64,000 nucleotides of DNA from Leptodontidium sp. MPI-SDFR-AT-0119. Lineage: Eukaryota; Ascomycota; Leotiomycetes; Helotiales; Leptodontidiaceae. A program made the translations under genes and the position numbers. This document shows, piece by piece, positions 23,301 through 36,650 of this stretch. Location of the stretch: positions 1,426,001 through 1,490,000 of the forward strand of contig JAHLEZ010000009.1 of assembly GCA_020726505.1 (NCBI GenBank), written 5' to 3'. Position 1 is the stretch's first letter; every line of letters starts with the position of its first letter. The notes below the pieces were generated by a model. It saw only the letters and a program-made list of their open reading frames with translations, was not told the origin of the DNA and searched no databases.

Positions 23301-24652
23301 AGTAACTATAAATACTTATGCTTCCGTACAATTAAGTGCTTTTTATTGCCCTAAATTAAGATGTTACGCAGGTTATTATACTATATATTTAGCGTATTTA
23401 ACTATTATAAACAAACTAAAAATGAGATATTTGCGTTTACGATTTAGAAGTCTATTTCTTTAGCCGGAGTATTAATCGTAACTACTCCTAGGGACGGTCG
23501 CGAACCGGCACCGAATGTGATCCGGCTTTAGCTCGCCTAGTTAGAATTAAACTTAATATCTTAAATTCGTTATAATACCCGTAATTAATTAATTCCTCTC
23601 GTGTTTTTATTAAATGCTCTTATATTAATTAATAAACCTTAGAAGAATCTGTTTATTAATTGCGTTGTGTAGGCCTCGCTCGAAGCGGGTCTCTTAATTT
23701 TACTTTTTAAGATATAAGTAGTTTTCCTTTCCTTAAGTTGCCTCATAACTTCTTATATATTATACTATGCCTTACTTATTATAAATATAATCGTGAAGTT
23801 TGCGATGTCATTGTTGTTATTATCGTTGGAACTTTTTAAAGAGTCGTTAATATCTGTTGAAGTGTTTAAATTCGCATTCTAATAGTTTCCTAAATAGTGT
23901 TCGGATGTAATCCAGTTTTAGTCCGAATTAGGATCGATCCCCTTAACATAAGCTAAGTAACTCCTAAAGGTTTTATCCGTGGCTTTTATTTCTTCGGCCT
24001 TACGCGCCGCGAAGTATCTTACCTTAGACGCTACCTGCTCTTTATTTAAGTAGCAACTACTATAGTAATCTATTTTCTTGTAAATAATACAACCTATATA
24101 GCTTAGTATAAGCTAGAATTTGTTTTCGCATTTGTTTTTACTTAAAAATTTCATTTTGCGATTAAAGTAATAAGCCGCCCTCTCTGCGATATAGGATCGG
24201 TGGCAATTTAGATAAGATCCGGAGTACTTGCCCACCCTTGATCCCGAGTCATAAGTTATTTTAACACTAATGGCGAAGCGGAGACTGTTTATTAATATAA
24301 GAAAGGTAGGAGGTGCTATAAATAAAGCCATCTTAAAAAGGAGATTCCCTAATACTCCTTGCACGAGTTTATCGCGAAGCGTTTTGTTATTCCGCATATT
24401 ATCGTTTTTTAAACTAAGCTAAATACTTTGTAATTCCTTAGCGAAGTTCTCTAATTAAGTTAGCACCGGCTTTCCCTTCTAGTAAGGCTTCTCCTAAAAT
24501 AATAAGAAGGTTAAACTAAACCACTAGCTAAGGAACTTATTAGCTTTCTTCTTTGTCTTAAAGTATTTGCGAGTCGTTTTAATAAACTTATTAAATAAGT
24601 AACCTTTATTCTAGAGGTACCGGTAGTAGTACGAACTAGCTTTGTCTTGTAA
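23300..24652 (-). pseudogene. gag: gag/protease part of element E, left of element D
   Basis: Minus-strand coding remnant between integrase and the insertion point of D. A 94-residue open piece at 24113-24397 ends in Lys/Cys-rich residues (SKNKCENK) that could be a zinc-knuckle remnant. The sequence is strongly TA-rich. The gag frame resumes beyond D and C2 at 39711. Confidence 0.5.
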
Positions 24653-24927
24653 TGTTGGGATAGCCTTAGCTGAGGGGCATTTTCTTACTCTGATAGCTTT
24701 TAAAGATAGTCGTCTCTCCTGGCCGAGATAAAGCTTAGTTTTATACCTTGCCTCCTGGTTTTGTACGAGTAATACTTATACGAGTTACAGGGTTTAGTAC
24801 TTAATATATTTAAAGTAGCTTTCCCTTTTGTATAAAAGGGACACACGGAATATACTTAATTAAACTTTACTTATTATATTTTTTATTACCTTAATATTAG
24901 GTATTAAACCTTAGTTAAATATTAATA
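24653..24927 (+). repeat. 5' LTR of element D
   Basis: Begins TGTTGGGATAGCC. The terminal ACTAACA-type end has become ATTAATA. It matches 31968-32242 in length and along its whole length. Confidence 0.92.
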
Positions 24928-24982
24928 TTAATTAGTAGTTAAATAATTATAGAACAGTTAGGTAATACTTTTATACGACGAT

Positions 24983-25138
24983 AATCGGAAAGACAGACTA
25001 GAGAGGCAAACTGATTAGACCTTACGTCGGCGACTAATAAAAGAAGACGATTCGTACGACAATCGGAAAGACAGACCGGAGAGGCAAACTGATCGGACCT
25101 TGCGTCGGCGATTAATAGAAGAAGACGATTCGTACGAT
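24983..25138 (+). repeat. 78-base tandem duplication in the leader of element D
   Basis: Two adjacent units both begin AATCGGAAAGACAGAC (24983 and 25061) and end GACGATTCGTACGA. The second copy shows fewer C-to-T changes than the first. Confidence 0.85.
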
Positions 25139-25199
25139 CTGAGGATTTACGGAACGTAAACATAACTTAATAACTTTTTATTAACCTTTATACGAAAAA

Positions 25200-28100
25200 G
25201 GACATAATAATTCTACTACTAGAGGTCACTTACTTATTAAATACGAAAGTATAGGGGGAACCCTTTGACCTTGCGAACGACGAGTATTAAACGCTTAAGC
25301 GAGTTAATAACTATATTACTTTAGCCCTCGTACGATACCGTTAAAAAGAGTTTTAAGACTACGGACTTTAGGAAGAATTTAAAGAAGGCTTTGAAGGATA
25401 GACGGAAGATACATTTATTATTAGATCTTAAGAAGCTATTAAAGATTTTCGTATATACCTTCTTAATTACGGAGTATAAGTATAAGAGTAAAGGGGGTTT
25501 ATTTTATATACTTAAACGTTAGCAGATGTTTTAAAAGAGGAGGAACCACATAAGTGGACAGATCAAAATCGAAGGACTTATGCCTAATAGAAATCCCAAG
25601 AGTAAGACAGAAACCGGTAAGGTACTCCGACTTTAATTGTATAAAGCGAACTACTAGCGAGACACGCTATTTCGGACAATTCCAGAGATTCCTTAATTAT
25701 ATAAACTTAAGAGGCAAAGGACTTACTCTTAAAGTTAATTTAAATAACTTAGCGACAGCCTTAAACGTCCGGATAATATTTAAGTCCTCCGCCTTATGTC
25801 TTTTTAAACGAGAACACGGTTAGTTTTAATTAGACTTTGTATATAAACTTGGCAAGGTCTTTATTACTAAACAAAGGTTAAATAACTAAATAACGTTACT
25901 TAACGTACAAACGTTTTAGTTTTACGCTATATCCGGCCTTAGACAATAACCTTTTAAGTTAAGACTAAGCCTACGAAACCGTCGAACGACTACTGAGACA
26001 ATATTTGTACGAAGATAATCCACCGACCCCGAGAGCTCCTCCGCCGGAACCGACTATATTATATAAGTCTTAGACAATTATCTCGAACTCACAGTTATTA
26101 ATAGACTTAATAAAGGTTTATAGTAACGAGAGCCGGAAATATAGTAAAGAGTAGTATAATATCTTAAATATTCGTCTCTAAGTCTTCTTTAACTATTATA
26201 TAAAGATTAGAATCTCAAGTAACTAGTACTACTTAATATTCTCGATTATGTTAAAAAGACAAGCAGCGGATTTTTATTACGACAAAATTATAAGACGTTC
26301 GTACGATTTCCCTATAATAATTTGTATAACTCGGAATCACTTTAAGACTAAGGAGAATTAACAAAAGTACTTATCTAAGTAAAAAGAAACTATATTAATT
26401 TCTACGATTACAAAGAACCTAGAGAAGTCTCGGTTAAAATACTTAGAAATTATATTTAATTCTTTTTATACGGCGTAACGCGGCTTATTGAGGGAATATT
26501 AGACAAAGTATAATCTTCGCGATTAAGTACTAAACGTATGTCGTGGAATAAAAGAGTGTAGTTTAGTACTATATAAGCCTATATAAATATTTAAAGGGCT
26601 ATGCGCAGACTTACGATCTATAATTACTATAGTCGTATAAACGAAAGAAGTTAGTACTTACTTATAGAATCGTTTATACGATTATAATTACAACTTAATA
26701 GAGAGACAATTCTATAGGAAGGCACGACGATTTCCGGATTATATAGTACTAAACTAGTTTTAAAAGAGGACTTTTCGTCTAAGGAACCCTTTTAATAATT
26801 GTACGAATAAGAAATGTATTATTTATAAAAAGGAAGGTTACTAGTTAATAAATTATCCGGAAGTAAAGTAAAAAGCCGCGTAAGTGAAGGTTAAGAATCA
26901 CTTAATAACTAAGTTTAATAGATCTAAGGAAGTAACTTAGACTTTCTTAAGCTCGTACGAAGATTTCCTAAGGGAATTTAACTATATAATAATAAAAGAA
27001 GTGCTAGAGGATATAAAAGAATAAAAGGACGAAAATAAGCTAAAAAGATTCTTTATAAAGTATAGGGAAGTCGACAGACGACAAATAATCTAAGTTTTAA
27101 ATAACGAATTGACAAAACACGCCTTTTTATAATAAGACTTAACGAAGTATTTGTACGAAGGCAAAGTATTTGTTATTAGAGACAAATATTTGTCTAAAGT
27201 CTTCTAAGGGATTATACTAAATAGTAGTATTACTGGAATCTCTACCGCAAGAAAGTAATAAGTCCAAGCACTTTTAAAGCTTAACTTATCACTAGAAGTT
27301 AATTATACGAGTAATTAAACGTATATAATTCGATTTAGCAAAGGAGTAATAGAATCAGAGGGATTAATACTTGTACGAACACCTATTAGGCAAGTGAGGT
27401 TTTAGATTGTTCTAATAAATACCTCGTTCTTATTATATATTTAAGATATAAACTCCTTTAGTATACAATTAAATAACCTTTAAAATATTATAATTTAAGG
27501 GGATAAGAGAATTTTAATTATACGAAAATAGGGACATTTATAAATAATAATTTATATAATAAAAGACACGTTTATATACTAGTACTTTATAAAAACAAAG
27601 CTTAAGTAACTCTATTAACGCTTTAAATATCCTTTAGTTAAGAAACTATACCGCGTTCTTTAGCGAGTAAGACACGAGGAAATAAATCTTTATACAATTA
27701 AGAAGATCTTAAAGTTCTACGAATAATATTAACTTTATATAAAGAACTTAAGTCGATTTAGATTCTCTTTAAAAGACAATATTAAATTTAATTTCTTTAT
27801 AATCGTGGATATTTTATATCTTTTAAGAGCAACAGTCCTTTAAGTAGTTAACGAGGTAACCGACTTTAATACCGCTCAATTCTTAAAAGATAATTTAGCG
27901 AAGATAACGTAGATTACACTTCGTACGTATTAAATTAATACTTACCTTGGACCCCTAGATTACTTCGTATATAATACTAAGACGAACTTCGCATTATTAG
28001 AATTTAGAGCAAATATTTATATAATAAACGTTAATATAAAGGAAGTCCTAGTTAAGGCACATTAGAGTGTCAGGAAGGTTAAGCGGTATTACGCCCTTTT

Positions 28101-28480
28101 ACGCCGATTATACGAGATTATCTAAGACGAGACAAGAAGCGAAAACCTAGTAAAAGAAGTAGTCCTTTAAATAGCCGTAAAAGCCGTGAACGATACGGCT
28201 AGTTTAAACGGACTAATTCTAATACTTCTCGTTTTTAGAGTATATCCTAGATTTTCGTACGAAGACTTATTATTTACGGATATACTTACTAGAGCAAGGG
28301 CAGTTCGAATAGCAATGACGGAATTACGAAAGATTTAAGCCGTACGAAAGATTAAAAATACTTAGAATATAAGGAACGGCCTTAATATTACTGAGATTAT
28401 ACGACTTTTATTATAATCTTTAGTAAAAGTATAACGGGAGAAAAAGGGATAAATAGGCCTATTTTCGTTATTATCGGTCA
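25200..28480 (+). pseudogene. gag: gag and integrase region of element D, RIP-degraded
   Basis: Plus-strand region between the leader repeat and the polymerase. An 89-residue frame is open at 25554-25823 (contains FGQFQRFLNYINLRGKGL). A zinc-knuckle-like stretch with spaced Cys residues is suggested near 26800-26840. Integrase is expected in the 3' half by copia order (27400-28400). Decay is too strong to place motifs firmly, so boundaries are approximate. Confidence 0.5.
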
Positions 28481-30360
28481 CGGGGAAAAAGTGTATTATT
28501 TAATTGCCTTTAGGACCGACTTCCTTTCGTACGATAATAATTAAGCCGTTTTATATAAAAGAAATCGCCGAGGCCCCGAAGGACCGTGTACGATTAGACT
28601 AAGTGTCTCCTTTAATACGGCCAATTGTCTTAATTCCGTTTAAGACAAAGTAGGAACTCGAGAAGGGACTTATATAATCACTAGAAGTTTTCTTAACTCG
28701 GAAAGAATAATCTGACTTAGACTTATCTCGTACGATACGAGTAACAGGGAAGATTACTAGCCTTAGTCTTTTATTTAAAGAATCTCAATAAAAGGAGATT
28801 AATAGCTTAATTACTCGAGGCGTATTTGAGTTTATATAATATAACCTAAGGTAATATCGCGGACGGATCTTTAATTCCCGGCTTATTAATAAAATTAAAG
28901 GGAAGATAACTAAAGCTTCGTACGAGAAATCTAAACTCGTGATTTAAGCGTATAACGACATAAGAAAGGAATAGATCCTTACTTAGTCTCCGACGATTTA
29001 ACGGATTAATTAGCGACTAATTCTGGCACTTTATTTATTACTTGTACGAAAAGGGTTATTGATCTTCATTCAGGATATTACTTAAGCGTATGTTTAGTCG
29101 ATAACGTTTTTGAATCGTACGATTTATACGAGATTACTAAAGTAAATTACTAGTAATTACTCGCCGGATATAATTATACTTATATAAAAGTTATTATATA
29201 ATATCCCGGAATTAAGAACATACTAGTAAGGGACGTATAATATATATTATAAGGTTAAGTTATATATAAAAACGTCTTTGTATAATTTATATCTTTTAAT
29301 TATTTAACTAAGAATGCCGTTTAAAGTAGTTAAAATATAAACGGATAATACTCTAATTTTGGCTATTAACGAGTTCTAAGAGAAAGAGGAAAAAGAACTT
29401 AAGATTGCCGGTTTCTTTATAAAACTAAAGGATTGTTTATTATACGAATCACCCCTCGCGTTTAACGGATATATTATATATAATTAAAAGGACTTCGTTT
29501 AAATCCTTTAGAAAGGGCAAGGCGAGAAGTTAGTTAAAGTTAACTTAAGAGCACTGGACTATACGAACTAATATCGGGAATAACGGGCTTGAGGGGTATA
29601 TATCGCAACTTTATATTAACTTAAAGCTTTATATGACTTATTAGTTGCGGCTTAATTCCAAAAACTAGAAGATATCGACGTAAAGAACTTAAATAAGCGC
29701 ATTTAGTAGCAGATTTAAAACATTAGACGAGGATTAAACTATATTCTTTTAGACTTATATTATACGAAGTTATTTGTTTTTGTCGACAGATCCTTTACGA
29801 ATAATAAGGACTTAAGTTCTTAGCTTAAATACGTAATAATTCTCGGCACAGAAGACGACGACCCTAATTTGTACAATTAAAACTTGTTTTTTCTTTCTAG
29901 AAATTTATTTTATTAAAGTAATACGAAGAGTAAACGAGTAACGCGAAGTGTTTTAACTTCCGAGATTTACAGAATAATTAATAAGGTTAATATAATAATC
30001 GCAGTAAAAAGTACGATTAATATTATTACGTCGCGGCTTAAGATACTAGCGATCTTAATTGTTATTTATATAGACTTGTTTTCGTTATATAAATGCCTCG
30101 TGAAGCTCGGCATTACAAAAGAGAAGCGGTTAATAATTAATATTATAGCTTTATATTAATTATACGAACGACGAGAACTTATAGAAATTTAATAAATTAA
30201 TAATTAAGACAACCCGGCGGATATAATAATAAAGTTAAACCTAAATAAAAGTTTAGAAAAGCTAATTAATAATAATTAAATTGTCGTATAAATAAAAGAA
30301 TAAGTTAAGAGGGAAAAGAAAGTAAAGTTAAAGGAGGAATAATATCGTATAATATAATAA
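28480..30360 (+). pseudogene. pol: Reverse transcriptase and RNase H of element D (copia)
   Basis: The plus frame reads INSLITRGVFEFI near 28800, GRIFNSRLINKIKGK near 28865 and ASYEKSKLVI near 28918. QDIT.AYV is near 29070, a TDNTLILA box (from TDDT) near 29345 and KNLNKRI near 29680. RNase H follows with VFVDRSFTNNKDLSS near 29780. The end reads RRELIEI then NPADIIIK near 30170-30230, close to the conserved NPADAMTK tail. Nearly all stops are at Gln or Trp positions. This is the best-preserved coding frame of the copia elements here. Confidence 0.88.
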
Positions 30361-31967
30361 TTTTATTTATTAAATACGTGTTTTTATTTTATTTTAGTCA
30401 CTTATTTAAATACTATACGAAACGATAGTTATATATTTCTCGACTAAACAAATAATATCTAATACGACGATTAATTATTTAACGACTAACTATTTAATAA
30501 TAATCTAATAATAGATCGATTAAGGGAAATCACTATTAGTTTCCTTTATATAAGCTCTTATACGAAGTACTTATCTTAAGCACTGCGTAAAGGTTAAAGA
30601 TAAGCTTGAGTTTATTTACTTGAAGGGAGCCTTCGTATAATGCTTAGAAGCTTAGTTATAAAAAGGAATTGTGCTTATAAATAAAAGAGAATATAAAAGA
30701 TACGTACGAAGTTATAAGACAATTAGAGTATCTTTAGATTTATCTTCTATTAAGCCCCTTCGTATAAGTCTAGTAATAAGTCCTTATAGTGCCCTCTATA
30801 TAGTAATTACTTAAACTTTATTACTTTCGTTTCTTAAACCTCTGTCTTTAGATAATAAGCCCTTAAAAGGGGGATTATAACGAGCGGTATAATCTCGCTA
30901 CTTATAGTTACTATAATTATCCCCGAAATAACCTTAAACTAAAGTATAATTAAGGAAAGGCGTTAAGTTACGTTAGGTATATTTAATATAAGGAACAGCT
31001 TAGACAATACCTCTCGATTAAATTAAGAGGGCATTAACGTACAAAGGCCGATGTGTTATAAGCTATTAGGGTGTAATACGCCCTTGTACGAAGGCGATAT
31101 TACGTCTTAGTATAGCTAAGACTGTTTGTTATAACGTATTATAATATAACGGGCCTAGCTGCTGCCCGCCGATAATAAGTATAGGCTAAGCGTTGGCGTT
31201 AGTAGCAGCTAGCGCGGTATTAACGGCGTTAAAGAGAACAAGGGCCTTATACGATATTAGTTCTTAAATAAAAGGACTGGAGGTTCGTATGAGAAGCTAT
31301 ATCTTAGGGATAAGGGCTAGCTCGTATAAAGAGAAAAAGACTAATATTGTGTGGTGTGGTGTAGTGTGGTATAGCTACGTAGGCGTTAGTACTATTTTAT
31401 TAATGTTATAGTAGTTGTGCGAAGCTAGTCTCGAGGGGGTAGACTTTGTACGAGGGAAAGTACTTACTTAGTTATAGTAGTAGTAGTGGTGTTGTGGCCT
31501 ACGGAAGACCTTTCGTTAATATACAGCGATAACGAATTAGAGTACCTTGTAAGTAAGGCGGAAAAGAGAGACGCCGATTTGTACGAGGCTATTTTAGGTC
31601 GTATAAAGAGTATTTGAGGAAGAGGAGAGCTATATAAAGAAGAAAAGGGGACTTACTGTTACTGCTGCTATTGTTACTGTTAGTTAAAAAAGAAGAGAAG
31701 AAAAAGAGAAGAGGGAATTTAGAAATCTCTTTTGTGCGTAAGAAAGGCTAGTAGTTAGCTGGCGAGAGACGTACAAGGAAGGAACGAAGTCGTTCCTTCC
31801 TAAAGCGGTTACTATTTAATATAGCGAGCCGAAGTCATATAAGGCACGTACTTTATATAAAGGAAGAAGAAGAGCTAGGGATAATACGTTAAGTTGCGCG
31901 CACTTTATATAGAGGAGAAAGAAGAAAGGTAAAAGAGTTTTTCTTTTAACAAAAGAAGAGTTACTAG
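30360..31967 (+). other. Non-coding 3' region of element D
   Basis: About 1.6 kb between the polymerase end and the 3' LTR. A GTGTGGTGTGGTGTA-type simple repeat occurs near 31350 and purine-rich runs near 31610-31720. GTACGA words recur. No protein frame found. Confidence 0.6.
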
Positions 31968-32242
31968 TGTTAGGATAGCCTTAGTTAAGGGGTATTCTCT
32001 TACTTTAATAGCTTCTAAAGATAGTCGTCTCTCTTGGCCGAGATAAAGCTTAATTTTATACCTTGCCTCTTAGTTTTATACGAGTAATACTTATACGAGT
32101 TACGGGGTTTAGTACTTAATGTATTTAAAGTAGCTTTCCTTTTCATACGAAAGGGACACACGGAATATACTTAATTAAACTTTACTTATTATATTCTTTA
32201 TTACCCTAATATTTGGTATCGAACCTTAGTTAGATACTAATA
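31968..32242 (+). repeat. 3' LTR of element D
   Basis: 275 bases, starting TGTTAGGATAGCC and ending ACTAATA, followed by the TGTAA duplication at 32243-32247. Confidence 0.92.
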
Positions 32243-32260
32243 TGTAACATTGACGGAAAG

Positions 32261-32509
32261 TGTGACGCTTGCCCTAGAAAGACGGCAATCACGTGTAACT
32301 GACGCCTCACATATCAACACAAGAGACATATGACGATACTAAGCATTAACTTAGAATCTACAACTATAAAGGAAAGAAGGTAAGGAAAGAATAAGTCTAT
32401 ATATAAGAGGTTAGTATACTTAGTATTATAGTAATCTCAGTACGTCCTAATTAGGCAGTATTAAGTGGAGCCGGTGGAAATGAGGCTCTAGACAGCGACA
32501 GTCGTTACA
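32261..32509 (-). repeat. 3' LTR of element C2
   Basis: 249 bases, beginning TGTGACGCTTGCCC on the plus strand and ending CAGTCGTTACA. It is the inverted homologue of the C1 LTRs. Confidence 0.94.
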
Positions 32510-32529
32510 CTACCCCCCCCTCCGGAAAA

Positions 32530-35500
32530 AGCTCGTCCTCGAGCGTTAGTCCATCTCCTTGTCACTATCGAGGTCGTCGTAGTCGTTAATACTGTCTTCT
32601 TATACTTTAATTTATTCAAGTAGCTTAGTAAGGGGTCTTACTTACTTAGGGTGACTAAGGTAGAAATCCCTGACTTTATACGGAACGTACTTAAAGTTAG
32701 AGGTATCGTACTAGTCTAAGTCAACGTCTTAATTAAGCCAAGTGACATAATAAAATAGAGTCTTGCCCTTCTTACGGCAAGTAAGTACTTCTTCTAGTTC
32801 TTACTCGTCGTCACTTGTAATATTAATCGGCGGGGGGGCATCCTGTACTTAGCCTAGTAAGGGATCGTTAAGGTCCTAGCGAAGCTTACTAGCCGGAAAG
32901 ACGTTATAGACCTTTATACTCGCTAGCAACTCTAGGCGGTACGAGTGTCCTACCTTCTCGAGTACTCTAAATAGTCTATTAGTCGGCATATCTAACTTCT
33001 TAAATAGACAGAGTGTCTTAAAGTAGCGTATATCGAGCTAAACTAGGCTGTCTTTATTAAAGTCGATATCGCGGCGAGAGGCGTTATAGGACTTAGCTAT
33101 CTTAACTTAAGCTATAGTGAGGTTCGACTAAGCTATATCTTATACTTTCTTATGGCGTTAAGTATAATTAATGGCTTATTAAGTGTTTAACTTATTAACG
33201 GGGGTAACTAAGTCTAGTAAGTCGATTTTCTAGTCCTAATCTGTACGTAGTGCGTATTTATAGACTACTTTAAATAAAGAGAGTCCCCCTAAAGAATCGT
33301 GTAGGAGGGACATCTAGGCGTAGTCTATAATAAGGAAGTACTTTAACTAGTCGTCTTAGTAATACGCAATAAAAGGTCGGAGTCGTTTCTATAAGTATTA
33401 GTTATATACTTTAGTCTAGCTATCTATTTGTGGGTAGTTAATAGCGGACAGTTGTCTCTTAGTTCTAAGGATCTTACTAAGGGCGGTCCAAAACCTAGAG
33501 ACAAACTAGGGGCCTTTATTAGAAGTAATAGTCAAAGGAGCGCTAAAGTAATAATATATATAGTATATATATAATAGTTAACTTCCGAGTATCTGTCGTC
33601 TTCTAATAAGGGATACTAATAGCTTGTTTACTAAATCTATTAATAAAGACGAGGACGTTATCGAATCTATACTTGTCTTTAGTAAAAGAGTAGTAGTCTA
33701 TAGTAATATATTCTTATAATCTAAATAGAACAGGGAGAGGATAAAGGAATCCGGGCTTTTTATCTTAGAAGACTTGAATTCGTCGGCATATATAATAGTT
33801 ACGGCAGTACTATTAAACTATAGACGTGATTCTATACCACTAATACTAAGAAGAGAGCATTTAGATTGTCTTCTTAATACTAGGGTGCGCTGTAGTGACT
33901 CGATTATAGACCTCTTATATAAGGAGGGTTTAGAGGTAATTGACATCGGGGACTAAGAGGCGGCCGTCGTGGAGTAAGAGGTCACTTACTAGGCTGAGTT
34001 TACCTAGAGAACTTAATACAACTTACTTACATAGAGCCTATAGGGAAGGAGTAGTACGATTAGCTTTTAGGATTTATTGTACAATAGAGAATATTAGTGT
34101 GAGGGCAGCGAGCTTAACGTCAGCCACTAACGTGTCGGCGTCGTCAGGCGGCCGCAACTTTATAGACAATAAGTTAGGGTTAATTTAGTCTTAGCGTAAG
34201 AGTTATTAAAGGCGTTAAGTCTTCTTCGTAGAATTTTATTAATTTAACTCGTTTAACTTACAGGAAAGTACGTCTATTAGGGGGTTATAAATTCTAAGGC
34301 GGTATATAATTATGAAATTATAGTCCGTTAAGAGCTCTACTTATCGTACTTGCCTAGTATTTAACTACTTAGAGGTCATAAAGTATTTTAAGGCCTTATA
34401 GTCTGTCACGACACGGACTTAGTGGGGGGCTCCTACTAACTCAGCACGCTAGTGCCTAAAGGATCTAATAATAGTTAGTATCTCTTTATTATGTACTATA
34501 TAATTAAGCTTAATAGGTAATATAGTCTTTAAAAAGAAAACAATAGGGAACTAGTCGTCGCCGTGTTATTAAAAAAGGACTCCGGCTATAACACTATCAC
34601 TAGCATCCGTCTCTAAGAGGCAGGGTAAATCCTGTCAGTAGTGTCTTAAGAGAGGTACAGACGTAAGAGTATGTTTTAGGAGATCGAAGGCGTCTTTATA
34701 CTCTATAATAAAGTAGAAGGGAACGTTATTTTTAGTTAATTAAATAAGAGGTTTTATTATAATACTGTAGTCGCAGATAAATCTCTAATAAAAATTACAA
34801 AAACTAAAGAAGGACTACACACCTTTGACAGAGTTAAGGTAAGTCTACTCACGAACGATAGAGACCTTCTTAAGATTAACTTTTAAGCTAGAAGTTAATA
34901 TAATAAATCCTAAATACTTAGTTTATATTACTTTAAACTCACACTTCTTTAGGTCGACTTGTAACCTAACGTCGTTAAGGCGTTAAAGTACTTTTCTAAC
35001 GTAGAGCTAGTGTTATAAGGGGTCCTTAGAGTATATGAGAATGTCGTCTAAGTATACTATATAGAAATCATTAAAGTAATCGAAGAGAATATCGTTTATA
35101 TAACGCTAGTAAATAGTAAGGCTATTAGTTAGGCCAAATAAAAGAACTTTACACTTATATACGCCGTATCTTATGCAGAAGGTAGTATACTCCTCTAATA
35201 TTAAGTCCATTTAGATTTAGTGAAAGGCTTAATAAATGTCTAATTTAGTGAAGATACGAGTATTAATTATGCGAGCTAAGGTCTCATTAATTAGAGGTAA
35301 GGGGTATTAGTCCTTCTAAGTAAGGGAATTCAATACTCGGAAATTAATACATAACCGCAGGGAACTATTCGGCTTCTTAATAAAGAGAATAGGGGCAGTA
35401 AATAATACTTAAGACGGTTTAATAAATCCTTTATTTAAGTTATCTGTAATATATTCTTTAATAGCCTTAAGTTCTTTAGTCGACATCTTATATAATAGCG

Positions 35501-36650
35501 AATACTTAAGTGCTTTTTTGCCTTCTCCTTTTAACTTAATTTTGTGATTATATAAGTAGTAGGGGGGGAGAATATCACTTTCTGCCTTAGAGAATATGTG
35601 AGTCTAATTAGTGTACTTTAGGGGAACTATTAGTTCAGCGTCTAGCTCTTAAATAGAGAGTGTAAACTGTATAGCTAACTAATGACGGTAAGTGAGTTCG
35701 ACAGTTAGGGCTAATATAATAGCGATTTTCTCTCGCTCTTAGTTTCTTTAATTAATTAGGGCATTGATTTCTTATAGAGTTATTACGAATATCTTATCTC
35801 TAGACTTCCGTTTCATTGATATATAAAACGTTATAGCGCTAATCGAGAAGATCTTAACGATTAAACGTTAATAAGCTTTCCTACGTCACTTTATAATTAG
35901 TAACTTATCTTGTGGTTAAGGAAAAGAAGTCGGGGAAGGAGGAGCTTTTATAGTTAAGTCGTGTGTGAGAGAGAGCTGCGTTTATATTTTCTAAAGTGAA
36001 TTAGCGTAGTCCTTAATATATGTTCTACGCGTAAGAGAAGCGAATTAGGGGGAGTTAGTCTAGTCTTGGGGGTATAAGAGCTCGGCGGTTCCGCTCTCTA
36101 GCTCAACAACTTCTACTTAGGCCAGTTTAGTTAAGATATATATATTGTCTAGTTATAAGGACAGTTATATATATTAACTAGGCTAGTTATTTAATATACT
36201 TCTTAACTAAGGTAAAGGACTATTAGTAACGGAGTGCGCGCGCTCTCTAGGCCTTATTATATATCGCACTTGTTAATGCGAGAGCTCTGCGGTACATAAA
36301 GTATTAATAATAAAAGTAAGTTTAATAATAGTATTAGTATTAGGGATTAGCTAGGGGCGATACTATATACTTAAAAGGCGCGGATTTAAGTATTTCTGAC
36401 TCTCAGAAATTAATATAGAATTCATTATTAACACAACTTCTCTAATTAACACAGTGACGCGGCCACTTCTAGAGGCTATTATATGTTTTAAAACGAAGTA
36501 TTTATTAAAAGGTATAATAGGAGAAGAAAGTAAAGAATACGTAAGGGGTTTTATACTTAAAACAAGAAGGAAAGAAGAAGTAGACGAAGTACTAAGTGTT
36601 AAGGAGACAGGGGGGTGAATTTCCTTTATTAGCGCCGTGGGCTCGATTCT
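32530..36650 (-). pseudogene. pol: pol of element C2: chromodomain, integrase, RNase H, reverse transcriptase
   Basis: Read on the minus strand, this mirrors C1: reverse transcriptase at about 34850-35560, RNase H at about 34300-34760, integrase at about 33050-34250 and the chromodomain at about 32550-32820. The reverse-transcriptase catalytic region corresponds to plus bases near 35060-35100. Stops are frequent in every domain. The C1 and C2 copies carry different sets of mutations, so a consensus of the two would locate the original codons. Confidence 0.82.

Larger units (their letters stand above)
24653..32242 (+). mobile_element. Element D: full-length Ty1/copia retrotransposon
   Basis: This 7590-base element has two 275-base LTRs (24653-24927 and 31968-32242) and a perfect TGTAA target duplication (24648-24652 and 32243-32247). 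It is inserted in the gag side of element E. The plus strand carries a copia pol. A 78-base tandem duplication follows the 5' LTR, and a long 3' region from about 30600 lacks coding. The element is heavily RIP-mutated. Its interior is unusually rich in the word GTACGA compared with neighbouring elements. Confidence 0.94.
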
